NCBI GenBank assembly: GCA_038277395.1
Contig: CM076192.1
Location: forward strand, 16,220,299-16,284,298
Source: Dryocosmus kuriphilus
Lineage: Eukaryota > Arthropoda > Insecta > Hymenoptera > Cynipidae
Direction of reading: 5' to 3'
Length of the DNA stretch: 64,000 nucleotides
Below are positions 10,800 through 21,034 of the stretch, piece after piece. Position 1 is the first letter of the stretch. Each line of letters opens with the position of its first letter. The notes below the pieces were generated by a model. The model was given only the letters and a program-made list of their open reading frames with translations. It did not search any database and was not told where the DNA came from. The translations under genes and the position numbers were made by a program.

Positions 10800-10845
10800 T
10801 TGACTGAAGAGGGTCAGCATCCATGACAGAAACGTCTTATATTTA
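10800..10845 (+). ncRNA. candidate hammerhead ribozyme (PLE copy 2)
   Basis: CTGAAGA at 10804-10810 and GAAACGTC at 10829-10836 are separated by 18 bases in which GTCA can pair with TGAC. The equivalent stem in the 5012-5056 copy is GGCA/TGCC, so the pairing is kept while the bases differ. Stem III is again the palindromic ACGT. The stem II base next to GAAA is A here, which weakens the classical G-C closing pair. Confidence 0.55.
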
Positions 10846-10964
10846 TAAAAAAAATTTTTTGAATTTCATTCATCGACCTGCAACACGACGACTATTTATA
10901 TCATCATAATACTAACAAGGTCAATACTTATTCGATTATACACTATTGTAGTTCCGTTTGCTAT

Positions 10965-12312
10965 TCTATTTGGGATAATTTTCACCCATTTTGTGAAAAT
11001 ATCCACGAAAACTAAACTCTCTGATTTTTACTCTTTTTTGATACTGGTAGTGGTCCCATGATATCTGCAGTAATCATGGTCCACGTTTCGTCTACTATTC
11101 TCTTTCCCATTAGCCCTATTTTAACCTGGTTACTCGGTTTTGTTCTTTGACATACCGTACAGTTTTTCACTGTTTTATTACTTCCGAATACACCCCTGGC
11201 CAGAAACAGTACTCCGAAATTCTCGCATGCGTTTTCTCGGAAACTAAATGTACCGCTTGTGTACTGTCGTGGTTTTCTTTTAGAACCTGACTCCGTAATT
11301 TTTTCGGTACGACGAGTTTTCATGGGTTAGAGTCTGGTAATAGTGTAGATTTTAACGGGTCAGTCCTGTGAAAATAGAGTTGAGAGCCTCGTATCCGCCA
11401 TTTTGCGTGTTCTTCTGGGTTTATTTTTTACTTGTCTCAATTTAACTGAGTACCAGTCGTCTGTCCGGTCATCTGAGTCCGCTTTTAGTTTTTATATGCT
11501 ACACCACAACGCGAACGCGACCGCGTTTACCATTTCATTCGATCTTGATAGGGCGTCCGGCACCACATTCGAACTACCCTTTCTAAAAATCACCTCATAA
11601 TCGCATTCGGGCAGTTCCAGTGACCATGTGCCTAGTCTTCCGGTTGGATTTTTAAGGTTATGGAGCCATTTTAACGCTAAATGGTCTGTAATGACTTTGA
11701 AACTATAGCCTTCGAGGTACGGTCTAAATTTTCTAATTGCCCAAACCACGGCTAAGCACTTTTTCTCTGAGGCCGAGTATCGGGTTTTCGTGTAGCTTTT
11801 TTTTAGCTTTTTTTCGGTATGCTATCACAAAATTTTTTCCCCTCTATGGTTTGAGTAAGTATGGCTCTTAAGCCCGTATTATTTGCATCTGTTCCTAGTT
11901 GAAAGGGCTGTGTGAAACCCGGACAAGTTAAAATTGGTGCTGTAGTTAAAAGATCCTTAATTTTTTGAAATGCTGCACTCTTTTCTAGTCCCCACTCCCA
12001 TGCCTCTTTCTTTTCTAGTAATTTATTTAGGGGTCCCATTATTTCTGAAAAGTTTAGTATGAATTTCCTATCCCAGCTGGTCATACCTATAATGGGCTGG
12101 ATTTGTTTGACATTCTTCGGTTTCGGAAAGTTGAAGATTGGTTGGATTTTATCTTCGTCAACTTGGAGGTCTTTTCATTAACTTTAAAACCCAAATAACT
12201 TATTTCTGAGCATCCAAATTCGCATTTATCTAGACTGATCATTAAATTTGTCTTATTCAGTTTATTCAAAGCTATATTCAAATATTTTAAATAATCCTCA
12301 AAATTTTCCGTA
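10965..12312 (-). pseudogene. GypsyA1 pol fragment: RT end, RNase H, integrase start
   Basis: Minus-strand Ty3/gypsy pol in pieces. 12312-12090 holds the RT thumb region (LDKCEFGCSEISYLGFKVNE). 12084-11803 holds the RT/RNase H connection (PLNKLLEKKEAWEWG). 11749-11492 holds the end of RNase H (FKVITDHLALKWLHN, VPDALSR). 11323-11012 holds the integrase zinc-binding end (CTVCQRTKPSNQ) and the first catalytic Asp region (MITADIMGPLP). Frameshifts separate the parts. The same family forms the larger element at 23090-33779. The missing gag-RT start is replaced by an unrelated LTR piece at 12313-13306. Confidence 0.88.
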
Positions 12313-13306
12313 ACCGAATGTGAAAGAAACGTACGTCCGTTGATTTCTATTCAAAATTACGGGGTCGGGTCGGTGGTACCGTTTGAAAACGTCGTTCCTG
12401 GCCGATGATAATCTTTTAATTATTATGACGTGGCTGTCCAGTTCAGTTACGCGTCGAGTGCGGACGGGCAAGAGAAACCGTGTCTTTCTTCGGATTCCTT
12501 AGTACTTCTTGTCGGTACAGGAGGTACTAAAGAACTGCAATGAGAATTTTGAGATTGACCGACTCGAAGGTGCCAATGCATAGGTGGGGTAGGGCATTTT
12601 TGCAAGTATTGCTAATTTTGATTGGATGGTCGTTGCCAAGCGACAATTTGGAAAGGAATCCTGGAGGAAAGCTATATTGGGAATCGCTGATTTCGAAAAA
12701 TGCTGACTGTCATAACGTGACTTAGAGTCACCTTTAATTCCTTTACTTTAATATTTTAGATTATAATTTTCATTTTATTGACTGTTGATTATTAGTTCTT
12801 TCCAATTTAATTTATTGATTTTAGTAGTCTATAGCTATCCGTCACCTTTAGTTAATAACTTTGAAAATATTTAGTAATTGCAAAAAAAATTGGTAATTAG
12901 ACAACAGTGATTTAAATAGTATTATTAAGGATTAGTTATTATAAATCAGTTCAGATGTTAAAATAAATCGTTTGTTTACATAGGAAGGACGTTGGGAGAT
13001 AGGGGATTGCACTCGCACCGCGTTCGAGTCGTTAGATGTGGTAGTGCATAGGTAAAATCGTCATACGGTATCTGTATGTGTATTCTCTCTGTGATGAACC
13101 ATATTTCCATCTTCTCTCTTTCCTTCTCTCTTATTCTCGCCTTATTTCCGTCTTACTCTATCTTATTGGCATGGATGAAGGAATGTTCCTGCTGACCAGT
13201 GTTTTAAAAAAAATGCTGATGTTGCGTATATCTTTCCGGAGAGTTGAATATAATTTTAACTAGATTGAAGACAAAATTTAATTCCGTATCAGGACGGTTC
13301 GTAACA
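12313..13306 (-). mobile_element. GypsyB LTR fragment (about 990 bp)
   Basis: Inverted, diverged copy of the LTR starting at 55904. Both begin TGTTACGAACC (minus strand from 13306; plus strand from 55904) and stay alignable, with indels, up to about 56740 in the second copy. Shared blocks include AATAAATCGT-type sequence, CAACAGTGATTTAAAT, and GGTCGGTGGTACCGTTTGAA. It lacks the last 600 bases of the full LTR and lies exactly between pol and leader remnants of GypsyA1. The 61-codon frame at 12540-12725 is not coding, as the partner copy does not keep it. Confidence 0.8.
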
Positions 13307-13437
13307 GTGTGGCATGTAAATTTGAGTCAAAAGTATGGTCGTGGAGTTTTATTGGATGTGTGGTGTTTTCCTATCTTGGCGCGAGAAGAGAAAAAAAAGA
13401 ATTAAGGATTTTTTCGGGTTTTTAGTTGGGCGCCTGG
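13307..13437 (-). mobile_element. GypsyA1 leader and primer binding site remnant
   Basis: The minus strand resembles the leader of the large GypsyA2 element (33200-33366): CCTATCTTGGCGCGAGAAGAG in one and CCTATCTTCGCGGGAGGAG in the other on the plus strand. GGGCGCCT at 13428-13435 corresponds to a primer binding site AGGCGCCC, a mutated TGGCGCCC. Confidence 0.7.
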
Positions 13438-13648
13438 TATAGAGCATGAAAAGATCTCACCAGAGAAAGAGATAAGGATAAGGACGCCAAGATTAAGGTG
13501 AAGACGCAATGAAAGTCAAGGGGGATGGCTAAGGTTCACATAATATATTTGTACTTACAAAGATTCTACCAATTGAGGCGTCAGATAAAATTAGTTCAAG
13601 CATATAAGACGGGGCTCGGCCCCGGTCCCCGTCACCCTCCTGGTAACA
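13438..13648 (-). mobile_element. GypsyA1 5' LTR (short or degenerate)
   Basis: The minus strand begins TGTTACCAGGAGGG at 13648 and ends next to the primer binding site at 13437. Its layout matches the 413-bp LTR at 33367-33779 but it is shorter and diverged. Together with the leader and the pol fragment it forms one broken GypsyA1 copy. Confidence 0.55.
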
Positions 13649-14120
13649 TTCGCGTTAAAAGACCTTCCAATGTAACTCTTACGTTCCAAGAAATTCTTTG
13701 AAAAATATTACAGCATACCCCCTAATATGCTGTAACATAGATTTAAGGTATTTTGAGTAATCCCTTTGTCAGTAATAATCGAAGAGTGAAACTATTTTAC
13801 AAATCTGAATTATTTATCCAACTATTGTGAGAAGCATCAAATCCTACCCTATTTAAAAGCAGCTATTTCCCAGCTTTTATTACATTCTTCCGCCAGATAA
13901 ATATCGAAATCTTTGACATTTGAAAGTGTTTCTAAGCAACTGGTTCAACATTTCTTATTTGATTTTACTATAAATAATTCTCTTGTCCAATCTGGATGCA
14001 TAACCTTTCTCAAAATTTGTTTATATTTACCGAGGAGGAGGAGGAGGTTGTATTTTAATAAAATATTCAAAATTTTCATTCAGTTATTACAAGTCTTAGA
14101 CCATCACTTATAGAAAGATA
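13649..14120. other. AT-rich stretch, no gene seen
   Basis: Flank between GypsyA1 and the palindromic element. A GGA-repeat (GAGGAGGAGGAGG) sits near 14032. No coding potential or RNA motif recognised. Confidence 0.6.
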
Positions 14121-14750
14121 GAAATTATTTCAATGCATCATTTCTGTTTCAGGTAACCGCAACCAATCTATCAAATAAATCAGCTACATAAATTTTATAA
14201 TCCACTGTAAGAAACTTTGAAATAATAGTTGACACAACAGAGTAATATGTTAAAAATCCAATTCATTTAACTGAAGCCTTGCAATAATAACATGATTAGT
14301 AAAGTTTTGATGATAATAAAATGAATCATTTTCAATGAAAAAATATTTTTCTTAGGTCAACATTGAACTCTGGTTAAAATAAATCTAGTTCAAGAGATAA
14401 ATGAGCAAACTAGGTGAATAATGAGTAGATTTTTACTATTGATTCCTACACTAATTAGACAAAATGACAAAAAGCTAAAGCTTTAAAAGAGGAGCTGATC
14501 CTCTCTTGCCGGAACTAAAATAAATTCAGGTGAGCGGAATGAAGAAGAAATACACATACATTTTGAAAATTAGATTTATTTAATTTATTGCAATATAGTA
14601 AATGTAAAGAACTACATATAACATTTTATAAGTGATTCTTAAGCCATAACTACAGGAAATGTTCAATCCAATAATTAAATGTTAATTCAACTATTAGAAA
14701 TATTGAGGCAGCAGTTGTTAAAGTTTTCGCATCAATTAATAAGAATATTA

Positions 14751-15062
14751 TCATTCAATAGTGCCAGGCTCTCTTAGTTCATTATAGGATGCAATTATTT
14801 TAAGCGAATTATTTCTGTTTCCAACTGATTGGGATGGTAAAAGTGAGCGCAAATGATCTACCCATTTATTAGGATTCTCCCAATAATGTGAAAATTTTGC
14901 TTCTATATAGTCATAGGAAAAATCACTTTCACCATCATCTTTATCATCATCAACATCTTCATTATTATTATTATCATAATCAGCATCATTATTAATTGTC
15001 ACGGATGTTGAATTATCATGTTGATCAAATCCTTCATTTTCATCTTCATATTGTGACTCCAA
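14751..15062 (-). CDS. acidic Asp/Asn-rich ORF, left arm (hypothetical)
   Basis: 103 codons on the minus strand. The N-terminal half is dominated by Asp, Glu and Asn (NNNNEDVDDDKDDGESDFSY); then comes a segment with HYWENPNKWVDHLRSLL and the end SLKIIASYNELREPGTIE. The right arm encodes a shorter version (21779-21994) lacking the HYWENP segment. Amino acids are conserved between arms mainly at the start and end. No known domain recognised. It could be the acidic tail of an arm-encoded protein. Confidence 0.4.
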   Translation of the reverse strand: MESQYEDENEGFDQHDNSTSVTINNDADYDNNNNEDVDDDKDDGESDFSYDYIEAKFSHYWENPNKWVDHLRSLLPSQSVGNRNNSLKIIASYNELREPGTIE

Positions 15063-15437
15063 TTACCTCCATTCATTGTGCATTAGCACAAAATCTTCTA
15101 GAATCTTCAAGAAAATCAGAGTGGTAAGTTGTACATACTAGTTCTCTTCTGTAGACATCTGCTCAAATAATGATAGTGAAATTTAGATGTTAATAATTTT
15201 TTACTTTTCTTACCTATTTGCACCAACTATCATTTAAAATAAAACTAATGATTAGACATTTGAAAAATGTTTATACCTTTAAAGATTAACCTATCTAATG
15301 GTTATCTAATGCTTAATACGTATATCACAAGCATTTGCCGCATATCCATTAGGATTTAAAATTGTGGTTGCATATTCCCACATAACGTCGTACCCTAGTC
15401 TGATATGTCGGGAAAGAACAAGGCGGAAAACGCGCAC

Positions 15438-15576
15438 GTTGAATCAATGTTAAACAAATGTTGAATCGGCGTCAAACCAACATTGAATAAATTTTAAGCC
15501 AACATTAATTCAACGTTATTTCAACGTTTTTTTCAACGTTGGTTCAATATTGCATAGACTTGATTCAACATTGCAC
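15438..15576. promoter_or_regulatory. cluster of TTCAACRTT-like words, left arm
   Basis: About ten degenerate copies of CAACATT/CAACGTT and their complements (AATGTTGAA, AACGTTGAA) in roughly 140 bases. The same cluster is present in the right arm at 21241-21395. Dense subterminal words of this kind often act as transposase binding sites in long-TIR DNA transposons; that role here is inference. Confidence 0.45.
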
Positions 15577-15597
15577 AAAAATTTATTGCATATTTTA

Positions 15598-15755
15598 TTT
15601 GTCAAGCCTAACCATTTTACATATACTTTATTGCCACGTTTCTTGATTACCTTTTTCCACAACGTAGACGTCTGGATACTTAGCTTTTAAAGGTTCCTGT
15701 TCATAGAATCTGCCAGCGATAGTTTGCTCTTGATAGTCCCTGAGCTTGCACGCCG
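15598..15755 (-). pseudogene. integrase-type chromodomain remnant, left arm
   Basis: The minus strand reads KLRDYQEQTIAGRFYEQE then KYPDVYVVEKGN, interrupted upstream by the MITE at 15756. This resembles the extension after the core of Maverick/Polinton-like or Ginger-like integrases, where KL.DY...PIAGGFYEEEL...VYLVEKVL is followed by a chromodomain VKWLGF. The right arm has the fuller copy (21035-21232). From memory of the family; not searched. Confidence 0.5.
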
Positions 15756-16525
15756 CACAGTGGGAAAATTTGGATTCAGTGAGACAGAAGCTCACTGGCA
15801 GTACAATTTTCAACCGAATTAATTTATTCTGATCTTAAAATACTTGTAAACAATGTTACTTACGAGATTTCCTGAATAAACTCGATTCTGATCAGCCAAA
15901 GCGTCGGAAAACGTCTGGGAACGTCGAAAATCGTCGGAGGTTACCGTCACCTTGAATCATCTATTGCTCCAAGTTAATTTCCAAAATAAATTTTAAAATT
16001 TGTTTAAACCATTTTATTTAAATAATTCACAATTATAAGACAGAGCGGATACTGCTTTTTTTCAATAGAGGTGCGTATTCAGTAGTCAACTCGAAGTTGA
16101 TTCGAATAGTGTTGTGCTGAGGCATGATGTACATGATTTTTCCCGTAGAATCGATTGTTGGAATTTATTTTTCGCGAAAATTTTTTTTTCATTTTCCCCA
16201 TTTGTTTAAAAAAATTCATATTTTTTTAATCAAGCAGAACGAAATAAAAAATAAGGGTACATTTTTTCCGAACCTACTTTTGAACCCAATAGTTTATTTA
16301 TCGCTATCTACAACTTACTACCAGTAGATGCTTCAAGGTGACAATAATAACCTCCGACGATTTTTGACGTTTCCCGATGCTCTCGATGATCAGAACCTGT
16401 TTTGGCAGGAAATTTGATAAGTATTCATTATTTGCGAGTACTTTAAGACCAGAATGAATTCATTCGGTTGAAAATTGTACTGTCAGTAAATTTCTGTCTG
16501 ATTGAATACAAAATTGCGCACTGTG
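15756..16525. mobile_element. Transib-like MITE with CACAGTG termini
   Basis: A 770-bp insertion present only in the left arm. It starts CACAGTGGGAAAATTTGG and ends, as reverse complement, CACAGTGCGCAATTTTGT. Imperfect inverted repeats extend about 210-230 bp inward, with shared blocks CAGTACAATTTTCAACCGAAT and AATCGTCGGAGGTTA. The flanks are CGCCG (15751-15755) and CGCGG (16526-16530). The uninterrupted right arm has one CGCCG at this point, so the target duplication and empty site are directly visible. Transib transposons have CACWRTG-type ends and 5-bp CGNCG-like duplications. It has no transposase, so it would be mobilised in trans. Confidence 0.75.
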
Positions 16526-16802
16526 CGCGGCTAGATGTTGGGTACGACTTGAGTCACAGTGAATATCTCTGTTGTCCAGTTGGGAGTGTATCCTTTAATT
16601 TACCTTCATTATAATATACGTCCAAAGTTTATTACATGACGCCATATACATATAAAGATGGCGATTGCGCATGCGCAAAGTTATTTTCACGTGATACATA
16701 ACCTCTAATCTTAAAATAAAAAACTGGCTTGCCATATTTTATTACGTAGATGGCACCAGTATAGCTGTAAGGGTTTTGCAACTCTGTCGGTGAAACAGTA
16801 GA

Positions 16803-16960
16803 GTTTTCATACCTTTTTTCCTCCTCGAACTCTAAAGCGTTCCCCGAAATTTCAAAATTACAATTTGTGCAATCAAATCATACCATTCACCCTGATCAAA
16901 CTCTAAAAACGTCCACTGAAATTTATTTTCCCCATTCCAGCTGATAAAATTGAGGAGTAT
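16803..16960. repeat. 76-bp tandem repeat, left arm (about 2 units)
   Basis: Left-arm counterpart of the array at 20533-20800. Units carry CCCTGATCAAACTCTAAAAACG-like sequence on the plus strand. There are about two units here and about four in the right arm, so copy number has changed since the arms separated. Confidence 0.6.
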
Positions 16961-17351
16961 GAGGTGGAAGAGGAGCCTGTGCAAGCTTATACGTAGGCTG
17001 CGGCGAAAAACCAACATTGTGCGCCCAGGAAACGCCTGGGTGCGGAAAAGTGGCCCATTCCAATCCGAAACTCAGGGCACTTTGAAATTTTGAAATCGGA
17101 TAATATCTTCAGTCTGTTCTTTGAGGGTGAAATCTCGAAATTTCACTAAAAAACACTCAAATTTAAGGTTTTGCAAAAATGGGCTTAAAATCGATACCGA
17201 TGCCTTCCAAGGGTGACTTTACGATGAAAAGTCGTCACAGGGTACTTATAGGTCCGTACCGAGTCGCCAAAGTCATCCCATGCCAATATTCATGGAGGGG
17301 GAAATGGCTCAAAATTGCGTATTTTAGAGTAAAACGCTTAAATACTTGTGC

Positions 17352-17660
17352 GGTCCTTGGGTCATGTCTGTCTACGAACACAAGAGCGTCTGTGCCACCT
17401 CTACACTGAAACTGGACCCCCCCCCCTCGGTCGCCGATCTCCTTCTCCCCTCCCCTCCCCCTCCCTCTGGTCCAGCGTTGTCGAGACTTGTCAGAACCTG
17501 TCAATGGCTCGTACTGTCGGCTCACGCCTAATGTTCGTTCACTCGCAGGTGCTAGTCGACGTTGTCGTTATAGTTTCTTCTTATTGTCTCGTCGTTGGTT
17601 CTTTTGGTGGTAGAGATTCTGGTTCTGCCTGCACTCCCCTCTTTGGTTTCTATGCCACAG
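17352..17660 (+). promoter_or_regulatory. 5' region of the central gene, C/T-rich
   Basis: Lies between the inner end of the left arm and the first codons of the transposase-like gene. It has a C-run (17417-17424), a long pyrimidine-rich block (17425-17475) and a CTCGCAG/GTGC junction near 17549 that could be a splice acceptor. The overlapping frames here (17346-17752) look like chance ORFs in skewed sequence. No TATA box stands out. Confidence 0.35.
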
Positions 17661-19985
17661 CATGTCGAAATTCGCAAAGAGAGATTTTGTGCAGTGCCCT
17701 ATATTTGGTCCTCCAAAAGATTTTGGTCCGAACGTTTGCCAACGAGGGCTGACGTTCTGCGATGTTGTCAGGAGGTTCGAAGGCCAAAGGGCTGTCTTTC
17801 AGAAAAAGACAAGGAGCCTTCGTTCGGAGACATTGCCGACGAAGGTAATTCCAAACTAATAGTTATTTGGGAATCTGCTTCTATCCCAACGGTCTCAGAG
17901 CAGCGCATTAAGGAATGTTCACAAATCTTCATAAAAAATGCACTACGTTGAAAAATTTATTGAAGAGTAAAACAACTTCTCAAAGTAATAAAGATGAGAA
18001 AATCGCCGCCTTCAAAGAGTACTACTCTGAATTATTTAACATAGCCGCTTGTAAGTGCGTTGACTTGTCTAGATGCTCCTGTCCACAGGAAAAGAAGGTT
18101 CCAGCCATAGAGCATGCCTTCTATCTTGACCAAAGAGGTGAAAGACTCATGAGAATCGCCAGCGTAGATGTCTCTGAAACAAAAAAAAATACACAAGAAA
18201 GCAGAAGTTAATGCAAAAAGAGGCAGACTTGAACGGGGAGAGGGTGGGGAAAGCGTTCCTACTGTATCGGCCTCCACATCTTCCTCTACGATTGATATGA
18301 ATATAGATTTAGATTCCTTCTTTGAGGAAGGTGAAGAGGATAATCCTTCTCTTGAAATTAAGGTAAAGGTTGATGCTTCTACCGATGATGACGATTTTCA
18401 CGACATACCACGCAGACTTGTGCTGAAAAAATCATCGCAGGCCAGACTTGACTTATCTGAAGCAGCAGTAGTTGCTCAAAGATATGGTATAATTCAACGA
18501 GCTGCGGCACATTTAAGCTCGTCTGTGCTCCTCGCTGCCAATCGAGCAGGTATGATCTCCACGGATATTTCTCAAGAAGTATCTGAGTGTCTAGTCATAG
18601 ATAAAAGTAAGATAAGACGCGAGAAAATTAAAACAGGCTCCAAGTTGAAGGAGGAATCACGCCATGAGGATTCTATTCGTGGCTTATACTTTGATAGTCG
18701 GAAAGACGAAATATTGACAGCCTCCGGATTTATTAAGGAGGAACACATATCTTTGGTCTTCGAACCAGGTTATAAATACGTAGGCCATGTCGCCACACCA
18801 TCGAGCCATGCCCAAGATGAGTGTGATTCTATTTATAATTACGTAACAACAGAACTGAATGGAGGTTTCGATGCAGTGATAGTCGTGGGCTGTGACGGTA
18901 CAAATACGAATACGGGCTGGAAGGGAGGAATTATTCGTCTGCTAGAGGAACGACTTGATCGTCCCTTGCAATGGGTTGTCTGTCTATTACATTTCAATGA
19001 GCTACCGTTCAGAAGTCTTTTCGTATTTATTGACGGACCTACCTCTGGTCCAAACGAATACTCAGGGCCAATAGGGGGACAACTTCCAACTTGTGAGACC
19101 CTCGATGTTGTAAAGTTTAAACAAGTTGAGTGTGACTTACCTGAGATTCAGCCCACTGATCTCAGCTCAGATCAAACGTATCTTTATGAGATATCAGATG
19201 CCATACGGTCCGGAGCGTGCTCTCCTGAGCTGGCCTCCCGGAAGATAGGCCCCATCAACATGGCTCGCTGGCTAACAACTGCAAATAGAATTCTGAAATT
19301 ATACATATCAACAAAAAGACCCACAAAGAAACTGCAAATATTAGTAGAATACTTACTCACAGTATACGTACCTCAGTGGTTCCACATCAGACGGGATAAG
19401 TCTATCGCTGATGTGAGTCGGCACCTTTTCCAAGCAATCAAATTGTCAAGGTTTCTTTCTCTGAAGTATCGAAATGTGGTAAACACTTCCATTCAGACAA
19501 ACGGCTTCTCTGCCATGCCAGAAAATATACTTCTTGGAATGGTAACCGACCCTAGGCTTACCGTTCGCCAAGACGCACTCACCAAAATCCTGGAAGCAAA
19601 ACATAAGCATCAGACAACTGTTAGATACAATATTGTGCCAAAAATTAATTTTGGAGCTAATGATTACACAGAAATGATTGATTGGGAACAGACAGATGTT
19701 TCACTTACCGTATCTCCAGTCTTAATTCCTATAACAGAGGATGAACTTACCGCTAAGCTATCTATGGCCGATGGCTTGGTACCAGACTTTGACTTTACAT
19801 CTTTCCCTTGTCACACAGTAGCGGTGGAAAGAAATGTTAGACTGGTAACAGAGGTGTCCAGACAAGGCATCGGTCCCGACGCTCGGGACCGACAAATATG
19901 CGCCACACTTCTTTCTCGAAAGACTGTCAGCTTATTTGACACTAAGAAAGACTTTGTGGGTGTAATTAATGACTCTGAGATTTAA
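17661..19985 (+). pseudogene. uncharacterised transposase-like gene of the palindromic element
   Basis: About 770 codons if frame changes near 17740, 17930 and 18180 are allowed for. The start MSKFAKRDFVQCPIFGPPKD, a middle with a Cys cluster (CKCVDLSRCSCPQE), then one long open frame 18168-19985 (605 codons). That frame has an acidic Ser/Asp stretch, a core with VIVVGCDGTNTNTGWKGGII, RPLQWVVCLLHFNELPFRSL, DGPTSGPNEYSGPIG and RWLTTANRILKLY, and a C-terminal WEQTDVSL segment. I recall similar unnamed proteins from many invertebrate genomes, with the same CDGT/LHxNELP/TSGP motifs, but know no assigned function. The position between long inverted repeats suggests a transposase. The last shift is at an A-run (18181-18190). 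Confidence 0.6.
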
Positions 19986-20532
19986 ATAAGCATGTTCTAC
20001 ATATGGTTGGTTGGTTGGGTAGAGCGTGGGTGGAGCCCGATGTGCAGCCACCTCCACGTGGTGGGCTCTGTGTTACTCGAAGTAGTAGAACTCAGTGAGC
20101 TAGAAGCTGCACAAGTATTTAAGCGTTTTACTCGAAAATACGCAATTTTGAGCCATTTCCCCCTCCATGAGGATTGGCATGGGATGACTTTAGCGACTCG
20201 GTATGGACCCCTAAGTACCCTCTGATGACTTTTCATCGTAAAGTCACCCTTGGTAGGCATCGGTATCGATTTTAAGCCTATTTTTGCAAAACCTTACATT
20301 TTAGTGTTTCTTAGTGAAATTTCGAGATTTCACCCTCAAAGAACAGACTGAAGATATTATCTGATTTCAAAATTTCAAAGTGCGCTGGGTTTCGGATTGG
20401 ACTGGGCCACTTTTCCGCACCCAGGCGTTTCCTGGACGCACAATGTTGGTTTTTCGCCCCAGCCTAGCTTATAGTCCACAACCGCTTTGTCCTCAGTTTT
20501 GTCAGCTGGAACGGGGAATATAAATTTCAGTG

Positions 20533-20800
20533 GACGTTTTTAGAGGTCGATCAGGGAGAATGGTATGATTTGGTTGAATAAATGGTAATTTTGAAATTTC
20601 AGGGAACGGTTTTAGAGTTGGAACAGGGAGAATGGTACGATTCGATTAGAAAAATTTTGATTTCTAAATTTTAGGGAATATTTTTAGAGTTGGAACAGGG
20701 AGAATGATATGATTTGATTGCACAAATTGTAATCTTGAAATTTCAGGGAACGTTTTAGAGTTGGAAGAGGAAAAATGGTATGAAAGCTCTCCCGTTTTAC
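20533..20800. repeat. 76-bp tandem repeat, right arm (about 4 units)
   Basis: Units follow the pattern TTTTAGAGTTGGAACAGGGA, then GAATGGTATGATTTGATTG, then AATTTTGAAATTTCAGGGAA. Four diverged units are visible (starting near 20533, 20609, 20686 and 20752). Two remain in the left arm. Confidence 0.75.
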
Positions 20801-21034
20801 CGACTGAGTTGCACAACCCTTGCAGGTATACTGTCTTCATTTACGTAATAAAATATGGCGAACCGGTTTTTTTTGTCTCAATATTAGGAGCTACGCTTCA
20901 TGTGACAATAACTTTGCGCTTGCGCAATCGCCATATTTCTATGTATATGGCGTTATGTAATAAACTCTGGACGTAAATTGTTATGAAGGTAAATTAAAGG
21001 ATACACTTCCAACTAGAGAACAGAGATATTCACT

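Larger units (their letters stand above)
9895..10905 (+). mobile_element. Penelope-like element, 3' fragment (copy 2)
   Basis: Contains the end of the RT/linker region (9895-10146), the GIY-YIG domain (10149-10550), a 3' UTR and a hammerhead-like motif (10800-10845). The tail CGACCTGCAACACGACGAC near 10875 is the counterpart of GACCTTTGCAACGTGAC in the other copies. The protein has diverged clearly from the 4930-7118 element, so this is a separate PLE lineage or an older insertion. The 5' side is truncated against the BEL fragment. Confidence 0.8.
14121..17351 (+). repeat. long inverted repeat, left arm
   Basis: Pairs with the reverse complement of 20109-22812. Examples are the acidic ORF (14751-15062 against 21779-21994), the CAACGTT-rich cluster (15438-15576 against 21241-21395), the ATGGCG/ACGTAAT block (16600-16760 against 20840-20970) and the inner end (17170-17351 against 20109-20290). 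Divergence is moderate with many small indels, so the two arms are not recent copies and are not being kept identical. Confidence 0.85.

Noticed and set aside
12540..12725. 61-codon ORF with a plausible folded sequence
   Set aside because: It lies in a GypsyB LTR fragment, and the inverted partner (56340-56690) does not keep the frame.
17346..17752. Overlapping plus-strand ORFs before the central gene as separate proteins
   Set aside because: They sit in C/T-skewed 5' sequence in several frames; only the part from 17661 shows the family's N-terminal motifs.
18032..18277. Minus-strand ORF over the central gene
   Set aside because: Shadow of the transposase-like coding sequence on the plus strand.
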